DNA of 64,000 nt from Arsukibacterium tuosuense. GTDB taxonomy: Bacteria > Pseudomonadota > Gammaproteobacteria > Enterobacterales > Alteromonadaceae. The notes under the pieces are model-generated. The model ran no database searches, was not told the origin of the DNA, and saw only the letters and a list, made by a program, of their open reading frames with translations. The position numbers and the translations under genes were made by a program. Positions 50,129 to 59,613 of the stretch are shown here, in pieces (within the stretch, counting starts at the first letter, position 1; each line of letters starts with the position of its first letter). Location of the stretch: NCBI RefSeq assembly GCF_900215315.1, contig NZ_OBEB01000011.1, positions 1-64,000 of the forward strand. The letters run 5' to 3'.

Positions 50129-52717
50129 TTATAAGCCCGGTGTCTGATGCCGGGTACTTAACTCAGCAACCGGCGCCGGCCGCCCCAGCAAATAGCCCTG
50201 AAATTGCTGACAACCTAAGTTACGCAATGCCAGATATTGTTCTACTGTCTCGACACCTTCAGCGATAACAGCTAACTCCAGGCTGTTACCCAGCGCCAGA
50301 ATGGTCCGGATAATGGCTTCATCGCTGGGGTCGTCCAGTAAATCACGGACAAAGCTACCGTCTATTTTTAGCTGGTTAAGCGGCAGACGCTTTAAATAAC
50401 TGAGCGAAGAATAACCGGTACCAAAATCGTCCAGCGAAAACCGTACACCCAACTCGCCAAGCTGCTGCATTTTTACAATAACGGCTTCAATATCTTCCAG
50501 CAACTGGGTTTCGGTCAGCTCCAGTACTAAATTTGCCGGATTTGCACCAGTTTGCTGCAGCGTATTGCGCACCAGCTCTACAAATTTAGGGTCATGCAGC
50601 TGGCGGACACTTAAGTTAACCGCCAGATGCCAGTCTGCTTTTAGGGTGTCATGCTGCCAGTCGGCCAGTTGCTGACAACTTTGTTGCAACACCCAGGCTC
50701 CTATTGGCAGAATTAAGCCGCTGTCCTCGGCCAGTGGAATAAATTCGGCGGGTGAAACCGGGCCCAGCTCCGCATCAAACCAACGCAGTAACACTTCAGC
50801 GCCCAGCACCTGGCCATCACGATGATACTGTGGCTGAAAATGCAAACTAAACTGCTGCTGACTTAACGCATGGCGTAAACCAGTATGCAGTGCCGAACGC
50901 GCCAGCACCTTGGCTTGTAACTTACTGTCATAAAAACAGTAGCGGTTACGGCCGCGGTTTTTAGCATCGTACATGGCTAAATCAGCCCGCTGCAGCAGTT
51001 CATCAATATTATCGGCGTCGCTGAACATGGCAATCCCAATGCTGGCACTAATGGTATAGGTGCGCTCCGCCAGTTGAAACGGCTGACTCAGAATATCCAT
51101 CAGCTTCATGGCCAGTAACTCTACCCGCTGCCCGGCTAAATCGGGTCGTGGCTGCAATTCGGCTAACAGCACCACAAATTCATCGCCGCCAAAGCGGGCC
51201 AGCGTATCGCTTTTACGCAGTTGATTGCCGAGCCTGCTGGCTACCTGACTCAGCAATTCATCCCCCACGGCGTGGCCCAGGGTGTCGTTCAGGTCTTTAA
51301 AATGGTCCAGATCAATAAACAGTACCGCGCCCTGGCAGGGAATACGGCCGGCCAGACTCCAGGCCTGCTCTAACCGCTCCAGCAGTAAACGGCGGTTCGG
51401 TAGTGATGTCAGTGAGTCGTAAAAGGCCAACTGATGAATCGCGGCCTGGTTCTGCTTGTGCTCGGTCACATCAGTTGAAATACCACATAACGCATATATT
51501 TCACCGTTGGCATGGCGCAGTGGCAATTTCACCGACAAATAGACGTGCTCCTGGCTGCCATCAGCAGTGGTATTTATCTCCTCTTCAACAATTCGCTCGC
51601 CAGCAATCAGTACCCGCTGGTCGTTTACTTGTAACTGACTGACCGTTTTGGCATCAAAAAACAGGCTGTCGGTATGGCCAACAATGTGTTCTGGCGCCCG
51701 GCCAAACAGCTCAGCTACCTTGTGATTGACATACTGATAGCGAAGGCGTGTATCTTTAATGTAAATATGGGCATCGACACTGTTCAGAATGGTTGTCAGG
51801 CGGTCCTGGCTCAGTTGCAGCTGGCTGAGCTGCCGCTTGCTGCGCCTGTGGTACCAAAGCAATGCCATTGCACTAAGCAACAACAACACGCTACTGAACA
51901 CTGACCAGATCAACAGCAATGAGACACTGGTTTTATCTATAAAACCAGGCTCACTCCAGCGGCTGACCGTCTGAAAATAATAAGACTGCGGGTCAGCCTG
52001 CCATTGCTGCAGATACTGGTCAATCGTGGCTAATATCTGCTGATTCCGGCCATGCGCTGTAGCATAAAACAGTTCAACCGGGTCAAAACGCAGTGGACTG
52101 GCCTGCAGCTGAAACTGTGCCGCTCGGTGATCGCCAAATAAATGATTTGCCACGGCAATATCAGCCCGCCCGGCGGCCACCAGATTAAAAGCGGCCTGCA
52201 GCGATTTTACCCTCTCCAGCTTAATATCCAGTTGCTGCTGTTGCCGGTAATTCTGCAGAAAAAAATCTTGCGAACTGTTCAGTAATACCGCAACCCGCTG
52301 ACCCGCCAGCTCAGATAACTGGGTGATTTTATGCTCTGGCAGGCTGTAAAATCTTGACCAGCTGTATAAGGCCGGGGTTTGATGGAAACTCATTTCCAGC
52401 GCCCGCTCCGGACTGAACGCGACGTCAGGCAGGATATCGATATCGCCGCTTTTCAGTAGCTCCAGACAATATGACCAGTCACAACTCACCGGTTTTAATT
52501 GCCAGTTTTGCTGCTGTGCAATGTGTTTCAGCAAGTCACCAAAAATACCTGTTGGCATGCCATCGGCACTTACCGCTATTTTCGGCGGATTCTGGTAAAT
52601 ACCTACTACCAGCGGCTGGCTTGCTGGCGAAGTTGTCTCGCTAGCTAAGGTTGGAGCGAAAATAAACCCTTTGGCAGTTAAAAAAAGCAATGCCAGCAAC
52701 AGAGCAATACGGCACAT
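50129..52717 (-). CDS. Periplasmic-sensing PAS-GGDEF-EAL cyclic-di-GMP protein
   Basis: An 862-residue inner-membrane protein: signal segment; a solute-binding (SBP_bac_3) domain about 35-260 facing the periplasm; a membrane helix near 270-290; a PAS domain about 310-425; GGDEF at 510-514 with an RKSD inhibitory site five residues before it; and an EAL domain whose signature reads EVL at 641-643, with NLSVRQL, ELTETQLLED, DDFGTGYSSL and IAEGVET intact. Both halves could be active. The nagX gene lies 82 bases upstream on the same strand. The sensed ligand is unknown. Confidence 0.9.
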   Translation of the reverse strand: MCRIALLLALLFLTAKGFIFAPTLASETTSPASQPLVVGIYQNPPKIAVSADGMPTGIFGDLLKHIAQQQNWQLKPVSCDWSYCLELLKSGDIDILPDVAFSPERALEMSFHQTPALYSWSRFYSLPEHKITQLSELAGQRVAVLLNSSQDFFLQNYRQQQQLDIKLERVKSLQAAFNLVAAGRADIAVANHLFGDHRAAQFQLQASPLRFDPVELFYATAHGRNQQILATIDQYLQQWQADPQSYYFQTVSRWSEPGFIDKTSVSLLLIWSVFSSVLLLLSAMALLWYHRRSKRQLSQLQLSQDRLTTILNSVDAHIYIKDTRLRYQYVNHKVAELFGRAPEHIVGHTDSLFFDAKTVSQLQVNDQRVLIAGERIVEEEINTTADGSQEHVYLSVKLPLRHANGEIYALCGISTDVTEHKQNQAAIHQLAFYDSLTSLPNRRLLLERLEQAWSLAGRIPCQGAVLFIDLDHFKDLNDTLGHAVGDELLSQVASRLGNQLRKSDTLARFGGDEFVVLLAELQPRPDLAGQRVELLAMKLMDILSQPFQLAERTYTISASIGIAMFSDADNIDELLQRADLAMYDAKNRGRNRYCFYDSKLQAKVLARSALHTGLRHALSQQQFSLHFQPQYHRDGQVLGAEVLLRWFDAELGPVSPAEFIPLAEDSGLILPIGAWVLQQSCQQLADWQHDTLKADWHLAVNLSVRQLHDPKFVELVRNTLQQTGANPANLVLELTETQLLEDIEAVIVKMQQLGELGVRFSLDDFGTGYSSLSYLKRLPLNQLKIDGSFVRDLLDDPSDEAIIRTILALGNSLELAVIAEGVETVEQYLALRNLGCQQFQGYLLGRPAPVAELSTRHQTPGL

Positions 52718-52799
52718 AAACAGGTCACTTAGTTGTTATTCTGTTATTGAGCTTACTGCAGGCAGCTCAAATTGCAAATGTCGCCGGCAGGCTCAACGG

Positions 52800-54023
52800 C
52801 TATACTTTGAAAATGTATCCCTTACGGTAACACCAGTGCATCAGCAGATACGACAGCCCCAGAAAAACCAGCGCAAATGCCAGTGAGCCATTAAGGTTAC
52901 CGAACAGGGGTTGAAATAACCGGTTAAATAACCAGCCTTTCAGCAGCCCGTCCCCGACCGGGATCATCACCAATGCCCGCGCCATAATGCCGGCCAGCAT
53001 AAAGAACAAAATAGCATTGGCGCCAAATACCACAAAAGGCGCACTCCAGCGCCGCCAGCGTTTAATATCACACAACCAGATACACGCCGCTAAGGCGATG
53101 GCACAGTAGCCAGTGCTGAGCAGCACAAAACTCGGGGTCCACAGGCTTTTATTAATTGGCAGACTGAAATGCCATAACTCGGCCAGCCACACGGCTATGA
53201 CGCCTGCCAGTAGCAGGCCGCGAATTTTATGGGCCAGGCTACGCTCGGTTTGTAACCACTGGGCCAGCAGCACGCCACTTAAACAACTGGCAATAGCGGG
53301 CAGTGTCGACCAGATCCCTTCAGGGTCAAAGGCAAAGGGCGTGGCCGTGCGGTAATAAAGGTGGTTAACACCCAGCAGTGTATGGTCAAGCCAGGCCGCG
53401 AAACTATTGCCAAATAACAGCAAACCACTAAAGGTATTGCCCTGGCTGTCCTGATACGGCAGGTACAGCATGCCCAACAGGTACACCAGACACAGCCCTG
53501 TTAGCCAGGCTATCCGGCCGCGGCTACCACAGTACAGCACTATCAGCACCGTCGCGAAATACACCAGACCAATCCGCTGTAATACACCCAGCCAGCGCAG
53601 CGTTAGCAGTTTTTGTTCAAGGTAACTGTAAGCCGGATCGGCGAAATTATAATAAAACAACGCCAGAAACAGTCCCAGGCCAAACAGCTTTGCACTGCGC
53701 ACTGCCGCATGGCGTATTACCTGCCAGTTAGCCTGACTTTTTTGGCCCTGACTATGTTGACCCTGGCTGCTTTGCCGCTGCAGGCTGAATTGCAGCGATA
53801 TGCCGACAATAACTATAAAAAAAGGAAAAATAAGATCAGTAAGCGTCCAGCCATGCCACTCGGCATGGCGCAGCGGGCCATAGACATGGCTCCAGCTACC
53901 GGGGTTATTAACCAGAATCATTGCGGTAATGGTTAAACCTCGCAGCGCATCCAGCGCCAGCAAACGTTGCGCTGGCAAACTTGCCAGAATGGCGTCGCAA
54001 TGGCCTTTCACCGATGCCAGCAT
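52800..54023 (-). CDS. nagX: NagX-like membrane acyltransferase family protein (DUF5009, HGSNAT-like)
   Basis: A 407-residue polytopic protein with about ten or eleven membrane segments and the family start LLALDALRGLTITAMILVNNPG with LTDLIFPFFIVIVG. It is related to lysosomal heparan-alpha-glucosaminide N-acetyltransferase and is found in GlcNAc/chitin-use loci of Alteromonadales, where it is called NagX. Its start overlaps the nagZ stop (TGATG), so it is tied to amino-sugar salvage. It may acetylate glucosamine residues or move amino sugars; this is inference. Confidence 0.8.
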   Translation of the reverse strand: MLASVKGHCDAILASLPAQRLLALDALRGLTITAMILVNNPGSWSHVYGPLRHAEWHGWTLTDLIFPFFIVIVGISLQFSLQRQSSQGQHSQGQKSQANWQVIRHAAVRSAKLFGLGLFLALFYYNFADPAYSYLEQKLLTLRWLGVLQRIGLVYFATVLIVLYCGSRGRIAWLTGLCLVYLLGMLYLPYQDSQGNTFSGLLLFGNSFAAWLDHTLLGVNHLYYRTATPFAFDPEGIWSTLPAIASCLSGVLLAQWLQTERSLAHKIRGLLLAGVIAVWLAELWHFSLPINKSLWTPSFVLLSTGYCAIALAACIWLCDIKRWRRWSAPFVVFGANAILFFMLAGIMARALVMIPVGDGLLKGWLFNRLFQPLFGNLNGSLAFALVFLGLSYLLMHWCYRKGYIFKV

Positions 54024-56020
54024 CAGCGCGTCTTAGCCGGGTTATTCGATGCAACCGGTGCTGTCTGCTCAGGCAGAACCGGTTTTATCGTCACCGGTAA
54101 GCTACCGGCAGGCGCGGCCTGGCCAAGTAACACCCGGGCCAGCGCGGTATAGGTTGCACCAGGGTCGCCGGCAGCAATGGCGCTATCTTCGCTGTTATAA
54201 GCGTAGCTGGCCAGAGAGAGATCGGCGTACTGGCCGTAAACAGCCGCATCATAGGGTGCACGCAGGCTGATAAATACATGAGGAGCCTGTAACTGCTCAA
54301 CCTGGCGCAGCAGGCTCAGAAAATCCTGCTGCTGACGCTGATAGCGGGCAGCCAGCGGACCGAGGGCACTGACATCGTCCATGCCGCCAATTTCAGCCAG
54401 CGATGGCATTGGCGTAATAAAACCACTGATCACCACATCGGCCTGCGCCAACAGCAGGCCAGCGTCGCTCAAATCATCCTGTAATAAACTGAGGCTTTGT
54501 ATCTGCAGTGGTTGCGGACTTTGCTGCTGCAAGGCCAGGCTCAGCGCTGCCGCTTTATTGCTGTCAGGCATGATCAGTACAATCTGCTTATCTTTCAGCA
54601 GCGGCAGCGAGGTGTTTTTGGCATCATCAGCAGTTGGGATCCGGGTAATGGCCGCCTGAGCCAGCGCCAGCTCAACCTGACGATGTGCCGGACTGCCCAG
54701 CAGTTTTTCTGCTGCTGCCAGCTGCGTAGCAGCGTTGCCTTCTGGTAACAGCGGATACTGTTGCTTCAGGCTAATGATTCGCTGATAAGACGCCCGCAAT
54801 TCGGTGCTGTCCAACTGATCATTAGCTACTGCTTGCTCGAGGGCGTTTAACAGTGCCGCTAAATCTGCCAGCTCGGCCGGGCTTTGCAATTTTACCGGCA
54901 TCAGCGCAATATCAGCACCGGCAGCAAAAGTGGCAATTACCGCGTCGTGCGGGCTGAAAAAATGACTGATACCGGCCATATCCAGCGCATCGGTGACTAT
55001 CAGACCATTGTAGCCCAGTTGCTGGCGCAGTAAATCATGCAGGATCGCCCGCGACAAAGTAGCCGGCTTGATCATTTGCTGGCCGTCTTTGGCGGTAAAA
55101 GTGCTGCTGTCCAGCGCCGGATACTGAATGTGCGCGGTCATTATCATGCCGGGCTGTTGCTTATTAATAATTTCAGCAAACGGCAATAAATCGATCTGAT
55201 CAATCTGCTGCCGGCTATGCTCTACCCGCGGTAACCCCAGATGACTGTCGACGTGGGTATCACCATGGCCCGGAAAGTGTTTCAGCGCGGCAATCACGCC
55301 ACGCTGTTGCATGGCGGCTGTCATGGCCCCCCCCAACTCTGCCACCACCAGTGGGTTTTCAGCAAAGGCCCGGACATTGATTACCGGGTTATCCGGATTA
55401 ACATTAACATCTACCGTCGGCGCAAAATTCACATTGATCCCCAGCGCCAGCAGCTCGTCGGCCAGAATGGTTCCAGCCTGTTCGGCAAAATAGTTGCCAT
55501 GTTGCGGGTAAGTGGCACCAATTGCCATATTGCCACTAAACGACGTAGCCAGCTGCCGGGGTAAACGGGCGACCCGGCCGCCTTCCTGATCAATACTGAT
55601 AAATAGTGGCTGTTTTAAATCAGAACGGGTGGCGGCCTGCTGCAATTGCCGGTTTAGCGTAATAATCTGCTGACTGTCCTGCAAATTTTCCGCAAATAAA
55701 ATTACCCCGCCAATATCATACTGACTGATCAGCTGCGCCAGCTCAGGTGGCAGACTGGTCAGGGGTGTGCGGCACTTACCCGCTGGCGTCGCATCCTGAC
55801 AGTAATAGCGCAGATCGAGCATCAGCTTCTGGCCGAGCATCTGCCGGATACTGGGTTCTGAGCGGGGTTCTGAACGGGGTTCCGGGCCAGTGGCTTCCGG
55901 GTGAGTGCGCTCTGTGCCTGGCTGCGGCTGATTACTCATTGCCGGCCCGCTTGACAAAAAAACCGATAACATAAAACACCCCGATAACAGCCTATACCAA
56001 CAATTTTTCTGATCCAACAC
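54023..56020 (-). CDS. nagZ: Exported beta-N-acetylglucosaminidase NagZ (GH3, two-domain)
   Basis: Removes non-reducing GlcNAc from murein fragments. The GH3 domain has ISIDQEGGRVARL, the NagZ signature KHFPGHGDTHVDSH from residue 247 and the nucleophile region TDALDMAG (Asp344), followed by a GH3 C-terminal domain. Unlike the short cytosolic E. coli NagZ, this one is about 665 residues and exported, like B. subtilis NagZ. An ATG at 56110 is possible, but the added residues are encoded by a 15-bp repeat array; GTG 56020 has GGAG eight bases upstream and a signal peptide, so it is preferred. It diverges from the murQ operon. Confidence 0.88.
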   Translation of the reverse strand: MLDQKNCWYRLLSGCFMLSVFLSSGPAMSNQPQPGTERTHPEATGPEPRSEPRSEPSIRQMLGQKLMLDLRYYCQDATPAGKCRTPLTSLPPELAQLISQYDIGGVILFAENLQDSQQIITLNRQLQQAATRSDLKQPLFISIDQEGGRVARLPRQLATSFSGNMAIGATYPQHGNYFAEQAGTILADELLALGINVNFAPTVDVNVNPDNPVINVRAFAENPLVVAELGGAMTAAMQQRGVIAALKHFPGHGDTHVDSHLGLPRVEHSRQQIDQIDLLPFAEIINKQQPGMIMTAHIQYPALDSSTFTAKDGQQMIKPATLSRAILHDLLRQQLGYNGLIVTDALDMAGISHFFSPHDAVIATFAAGADIALMPVKLQSPAELADLAALLNALEQAVANDQLDSTELRASYQRIISLKQQYPLLPEGNAATQLAAAEKLLGSPAHRQVELALAQAAITRIPTADDAKNTSLPLLKDKQIVLIMPDSNKAAALSLALQQQSPQPLQIQSLSLLQDDLSDAGLLLAQADVVISGFITPMPSLAEIGGMDDVSALGPLAARYQRQQQDFLSLLRQVEQLQAPHVFISLRAPYDAAVYGQYADLSLASYAYNSEDSAIAAGDPGATYTALARVLLGQAAPAGSLPVTIKPVLPEQTAPVASNNPAKTR

Positions 56021-56036
56021 ACTGTCTACTCCGCTT

Positions 56037-56096
56037 ATGTTAAGGTAACGCTTGTTAACGTATCGATTGCTAAAGTATCGTTTGATAAATAGATAC
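56037..56096. promoter_or_regulatory. Four 15-bp direct repeats in the nagZ / transporter divergent region
   Basis: Four contiguous 15-base units: ATGTTAAGGTAACGC, TTGTTAACGTATCGA, TTGCTAAAGTATCGT, TTGATAAATAGATAC. The shared pattern is TTG-x-TAA-x-GTA-x-CG. They sit between the nagZ GTG (56020) and the transporter ATG (56188), where a shared operator would be expected. No promoter could be fixed with confidence. Confidence 0.65.
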
Positions 56097-56187
56097 TTGC
56101 AGTAAAACAAAAAAAACGCACGCCCGCCAGTAGCGGCGCTCTGCTAAAGAAAAATTAACGGTAAAACCTCGCTTCGGGAACGCTGCC

Positions 56188-57792
56188 ATGCAACTGACGT
56201 TTTTAGACTGGACGGTATTTTTTGGTTATTTCCTGCTGCTGGCAACACTGGCTGTCTGGGTAAACCGGCGCCAGGCCAACAACAGCAGCGATTATTTTCT
56301 CGGTGGTAACTCCATGCCGCCCTTTCTGGTGGCGATATCAGTCCTGGCGACCTCACAATCTGCAGCCACCTTCCTCGGCGGCCCTGACATGGGCTTTCGC
56401 GGCAATTTAACCTATCTGGCCACCAATATTGGCGCTATTATTGCCACTTTACTGGTAATAAAATGGCTGCTACCCCGTTATTACCAGCTGAAAGTCACCA
56501 CAGTGTACGAACTGCTGGAGAGCCGCTTTAATGCGACAGCCAAAAACCACGCCGGTAAAATGTATTTATTTGGCCGGGTTTTTGCCAGTGGTGCCCGTTT
56601 ATATATGGCTGCGCTGGCCGTTGCCATGCTGTTGTTTAACAATATTGAAGCCAGCAGTGTGGTAAGCGCTATCGCCCTGCTGGCCATTATTGGGCTGGCC
56701 TGTACCATGGCCGGCGGCATTCGCTCGGTTATTTATACCGACGCCATGCAATGTGCAGTTTACGTCACTGCCGCGTTGGTGGTGCTGGGCTATTTGTACA
56801 GCAGCCTGCAGCTGGACCTGGCCAGTTTGTATGGCGTATTAAGTGAACCCCTGGCCGACGGCACCTCTAAATTACTGCTGTTTGATTTCAGAGCCGACTT
56901 CAGCAGCAGTGGCGTGTTTACTATCTGGTCGGCACTGACTGGCTTCGTGCTGCTGAACATTGCGGCGTTCGGCCTTGATCAGGACATGACCCAACGGGTA
57001 TTAACCTGTAAAACTGCCGCCGGCGGCGCTAAAGCACTGTTATCGTCAGCATTGCTGGTTATCCCGGTGATGTTGGTGTTTATCGTCATTGGCCTGTTGC
57101 TGTATATCTATTACCAGCGGCCCGACGTATTCAGTAATGACGCCAGCTACAGTGGCAGCTTTGGCGGTGAACAAATTACCGTCTTTATGTATTATGTGCT
57201 AAATGAAATGCCATCCGGACTGCGTGGTCTGGTGGTGGTGGGTGTGATTGCCGCTGCCTTATCAACCATTACTTCCGGTTTAAACTCGATGGCGTCGGTG
57301 CTGGTTGCTGATATGTATCAACCCTGGCGCCAGCGCCGCAACGCGGCGACCAGTGACCGGCATTATGTCAGAGCAGGCCAGTGGGCCATGTTACTAACCG
57401 CTGTAACGTTATCAGCGATGGCCGTGCTGTGTTTTTACTGGCAGCAGTATTCTGATATGCCGCTGCTGGCGTTTGCCCTGAGTGTAATGGTGTTTTCGTA
57501 CAGTGGTTTGCTGGGCGTGTTTTTTACTGCGCTATTCAGCAAAAGAGGCAACAGCACCAGCGTGACAGCGGCACTGCTGGCCGGTTTTACTGTCACCCTG
57601 TTAATGCAGCCGTACCTGTTGCAATTTATCAGCCCAACCCTGGCAAGCTGGGATCTGGGCTTTACCTGGCAATTATGTCTGGGCACCCTGGTTGCCGGCA
57701 TAGTTTGCCTGGCAGGAAAGCCGCGGCCCCCTGCACCCATAACAGCACCCTTGCCGGCAGCCATAGCGGCAACAAGCACTGCGGAGAATTAA
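56188..57792 (+). CDS. Sodium:solute symporter (SSS family), probable amino-sugar importer
   Basis: A 534-residue membrane protein with about 13 helices, starting FLDWTVFFGYFLLLATLAVWVNRR, with SDYFLGGNSMPPFLVAISVLATSQSAATFLGGPD, the SSS core helix of sodium sites. It is the first gene of the plus-strand operon and its stop abuts the kinase start. Gene context suggests import of MurNAc or GlcNAc, replacing the PTS protein MurP of E. coli and B. subtilis. The substrate is inferred from neighbours only. Confidence 0.85.
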   Translation: MQLTFLDWTVFFGYFLLLATLAVWVNRRQANNSSDYFLGGNSMPPFLVAISVLATSQSAATFLGGPDMGFRGNLTYLATNIGAIIATLLVIKWLLPRYYQLKVTTVYELLESRFNATAKNHAGKMYLFGRVFASGARLYMAALAVAMLLFNNIEASSVVSAIALLAIIGLACTMAGGIRSVIYTDAMQCAVYVTAALVVLGYLYSSLQLDLASLYGVLSEPLADGTSKLLLFDFRADFSSSGVFTIWSALTGFVLLNIAAFGLDQDMTQRVLTCKTAAGGAKALLSSALLVIPVMLVFIVIGLLLYIYYQRPDVFSNDASYSGSFGGEQITVFMYYVLNEMPSGLRGLVVVGVIAAALSTITSGLNSMASVLVADMYQPWRQRRNAATSDRHYVRAGQWAMLLTAVTLSAMAVLCFYWQQYSDMPLLAFALSVMVFSYSGLLGVFFTALFSKRGNSTSVTAALLAGFTVTLLMQPYLLQFISPTLASWDLGFTWQLCLGTLVAGIVCLAGKPRPPAPITAPLPAAIAATSTAEN

Positions 57793-58662
57793 ATGTATTT
57801 ACTGGCTGTTGATGGCGGAGGCAGTAAAACCGTGGCCAGACTACAACATGTGGTTAGTGGCAGGCAATGGCAGGCAGCAGGTGGTCCAGCCCAGCTGTCT
57901 AATAATCTGGATCTGGCCATCAGCAATGTGCGCCAACTCAGTTTACAACTATGCCAGCAAGCCGATATTGGCCTTAATGAAGTAATGGCTTGTATTGGTC
58001 TGGCTGGCGCCGGTAACCCGCAGTTGTACAGCGCTTTTTGTCAGCAACTGCAGCTTAATTTTGCCGCCTGGCAGCTTACCACCGATGCCCGGACCTCACT
58101 ATACGGCGCTAATAATGGCCAGCCAGTGGTCATGGTGGCGTTAGGAACCGGCTCGGTTGCTATGCGTTTGTCTGCTGATGGCAGCGAGCAGCAAGTGGGT
58201 GGCTGGGGCTTTAATATTGGTGATGAAGGCGGCGGTGCCTGGCTGGGTAAACTGGCGGTGCGCCAGTTACTATGGCAACTGGACAGCGACGATGGCCTGA
58301 CCAGCCCACTGACTCAGGCGCTGGCCCGGCATTGCGGCGACAATATCAGTACGGTGCTGCCGTGGTTAAAGCAGGCCAGTGCTACTGACTTTGCGGCACT
58401 GGCACCACTGGTATTCAGCCATAGCAGTTGCCCTCTGGCGCAGCAGCTGCTGCGTCAGCAAGCGGCAGCCATTGCAGAACTTATTCACTGTTGCCGCGGT
58501 CAGCGTGACTTACCAGTGGTATTGCTTGGCGGCCTGGCAGCCAACAGCCAGTCAAAGCTTAGCGACGATATCTGTAAGTTGTTGCAAGCTGCCCGGGGAG
58601 ATGCCCTGGACGGTGGCCTGATCCTGGCTGCAAAGCAGCTGGCACAAATTAACGATGCGTAA
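57793..58662 (+). CDS. BadF/BadG-type N-acetylhexosamine kinase (MurK/NagK-like)
   Basis: Actin-fold sugar kinase of 289 residues: phosphate loop LAVDGGGSKTVARL, second loop VALGTGSVAMRL, and GDEGGGAWLGK. BadF-type kinases include eukaryotic GlcNAc kinase and clostridial MurK, which phosphorylates both MurNAc and GlcNAc at the 6-position. Immediate proximity to murQ (33 bases to its ATG) supports MurNAc as a substrate. ATG 57793 follows the transporter stop directly. Confidence 0.83.
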   Translation: MYLLAVDGGGSKTVARLQHVVSGRQWQAAGGPAQLSNNLDLAISNVRQLSLQLCQQADIGLNEVMACIGLAGAGNPQLYSAFCQQLQLNFAAWQLTTDARTSLYGANNGQPVVMVALGTGSVAMRLSADGSEQQVGGWGFNIGDEGGGAWLGKLAVRQLLWQLDSDDGLTSPLTQALARHCGDNISTVLPWLKQASATDFAALAPLVFSHSSCPLAQQLLRQQAAAIAELIHCCRGQRDLPVVLLGGLAANSQSKLSDDICKLLQAARGDALDGGLILAAKQLAQINDA

Positions 58663-58695
58663 ACTATAACCCTGAATTTATTGAGTGAGTGTCTG

Positions 58696-59613
58696 ATGAG
58701 TCAAACAGAATTGCTGCAACAGTTGGCCACGATGAGCACCGAGGCACGTAATCCTGCCTCTGCCAACCTGGATAAACTGAATAGTCTGGCGATTGTCAGT
58801 CTGATTAATCAGGCCGATCATGCTGTTGCCCCGGCGCTAATCCCATGTTTACCTCAGGTAGCCAAAGCCGTCGATGCGATTGTCGAGGCATTTGCCCGCG
58901 GCGGCCGCCTGATTTACCTGGGTGCAGGCACCAGTGGCCGGCTGGGTATTTTAGATGCCGCCGAATGCCCACCCACCTTCAGTGTGCCGGCCAATCAGGT
59001 GGTTGCGCTGATTGCCGGCGGCACGACAGCTATTCAGCAGGCAGTAGAAGGTGCTGAAGACAGCCCGGAGCTTGCAGTGGCAGAACTGACCGCCATTAAC
59101 TTCAGTCAGAACGATGTGCTGGTCGGTATTGCCGCCAGTGGCCGCACACCTTATGTTCTGGGTGCGCTGGCCTATGGCCGCAAGCTGGGCGTGACCACCG
59201 TCGCCATTAGTTGTAATGCCAGCGGGCCAATCCTGGCCGCCGCTGATATTGCTATTTGCGCCGAAGTCGGCCCGGAAGTGCTGACCGGCTCAACCCGGAT
59301 GAAAGCCGGCACCGCCCAGAAAATGTTATTAAATATGCTAAGCACCGCGGCCATGGTGCGCAGTGGCAAGGTTTATCAGAACCTGATGGTCGACTTACAC
59401 GCCAGCAACCAGAAACTGGAAGCACGGGCGGTCCGGATTGTCATGCAGGCAACCGACTGCGACAGCGTTACCGCCAATGCAGCATTACAGCAGGCGGGCA
59501 TGAGCGCGAAGCTGGCCATTTTACTGGTGCTGACCGGCCAGGATCTGGCAAGCTGCCAGCAAGCACTGGCTACCAGCAAAGGTTTTGTCAGTAAAGCGCT
59601 GGAGGCTGAATAA
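58696..59613 (+). CDS. murQ: N-acetylmuramic acid 6-phosphate etherase MurQ
   Basis: Splits MurNAc-6-phosphate into GlcNAc-6-phosphate and D-lactate. The 305-residue protein starts with TEARNPAS, and its SIS domain has LGAGTSGRLGILDAAECPPTF, VGIAASGRTPYVLGAL and GSTRMKAGTAQKMLLN, the family signature, then the C-terminal helical domain. ATG 58696 is used; a TTG at 58681 is the only longer alternative. The stop overlaps the namZ start (TAATG). Confidence 0.95.
   Translation: MSQTELLQQLATMSTEARNPASANLDKLNSLAIVSLINQADHAVAPALIPCLPQVAKAVDAIVEAFARGGRLIYLGAGTSGRLGILDAAECPPTFSVPANQVVALIAGGTTAIQQAVEGAEDSPELAVAELTAINFSQNDVLVGIAASGRTPYVLGALAYGRKLGVTTVAISCNASGPILAAADIAICAEVGPEVLTGSTRMKAGTAQKMLLNMLSTAAMVRSGKVYQNLMVDLHASNQKLEARAVRIVMQATDCDSVTANAALQQAGMSAKLAILLVLTGQDLASCQQALATSKGFVSKALEAE

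Noticed and set aside
56021-56110. N-terminal extension of nagZ starting at an ATG at 56110
   Set aside because: These codons are the 15-bp repeat array read as protein; GTG 56020 has a well-spaced GGAG and gives a normal signal peptide.
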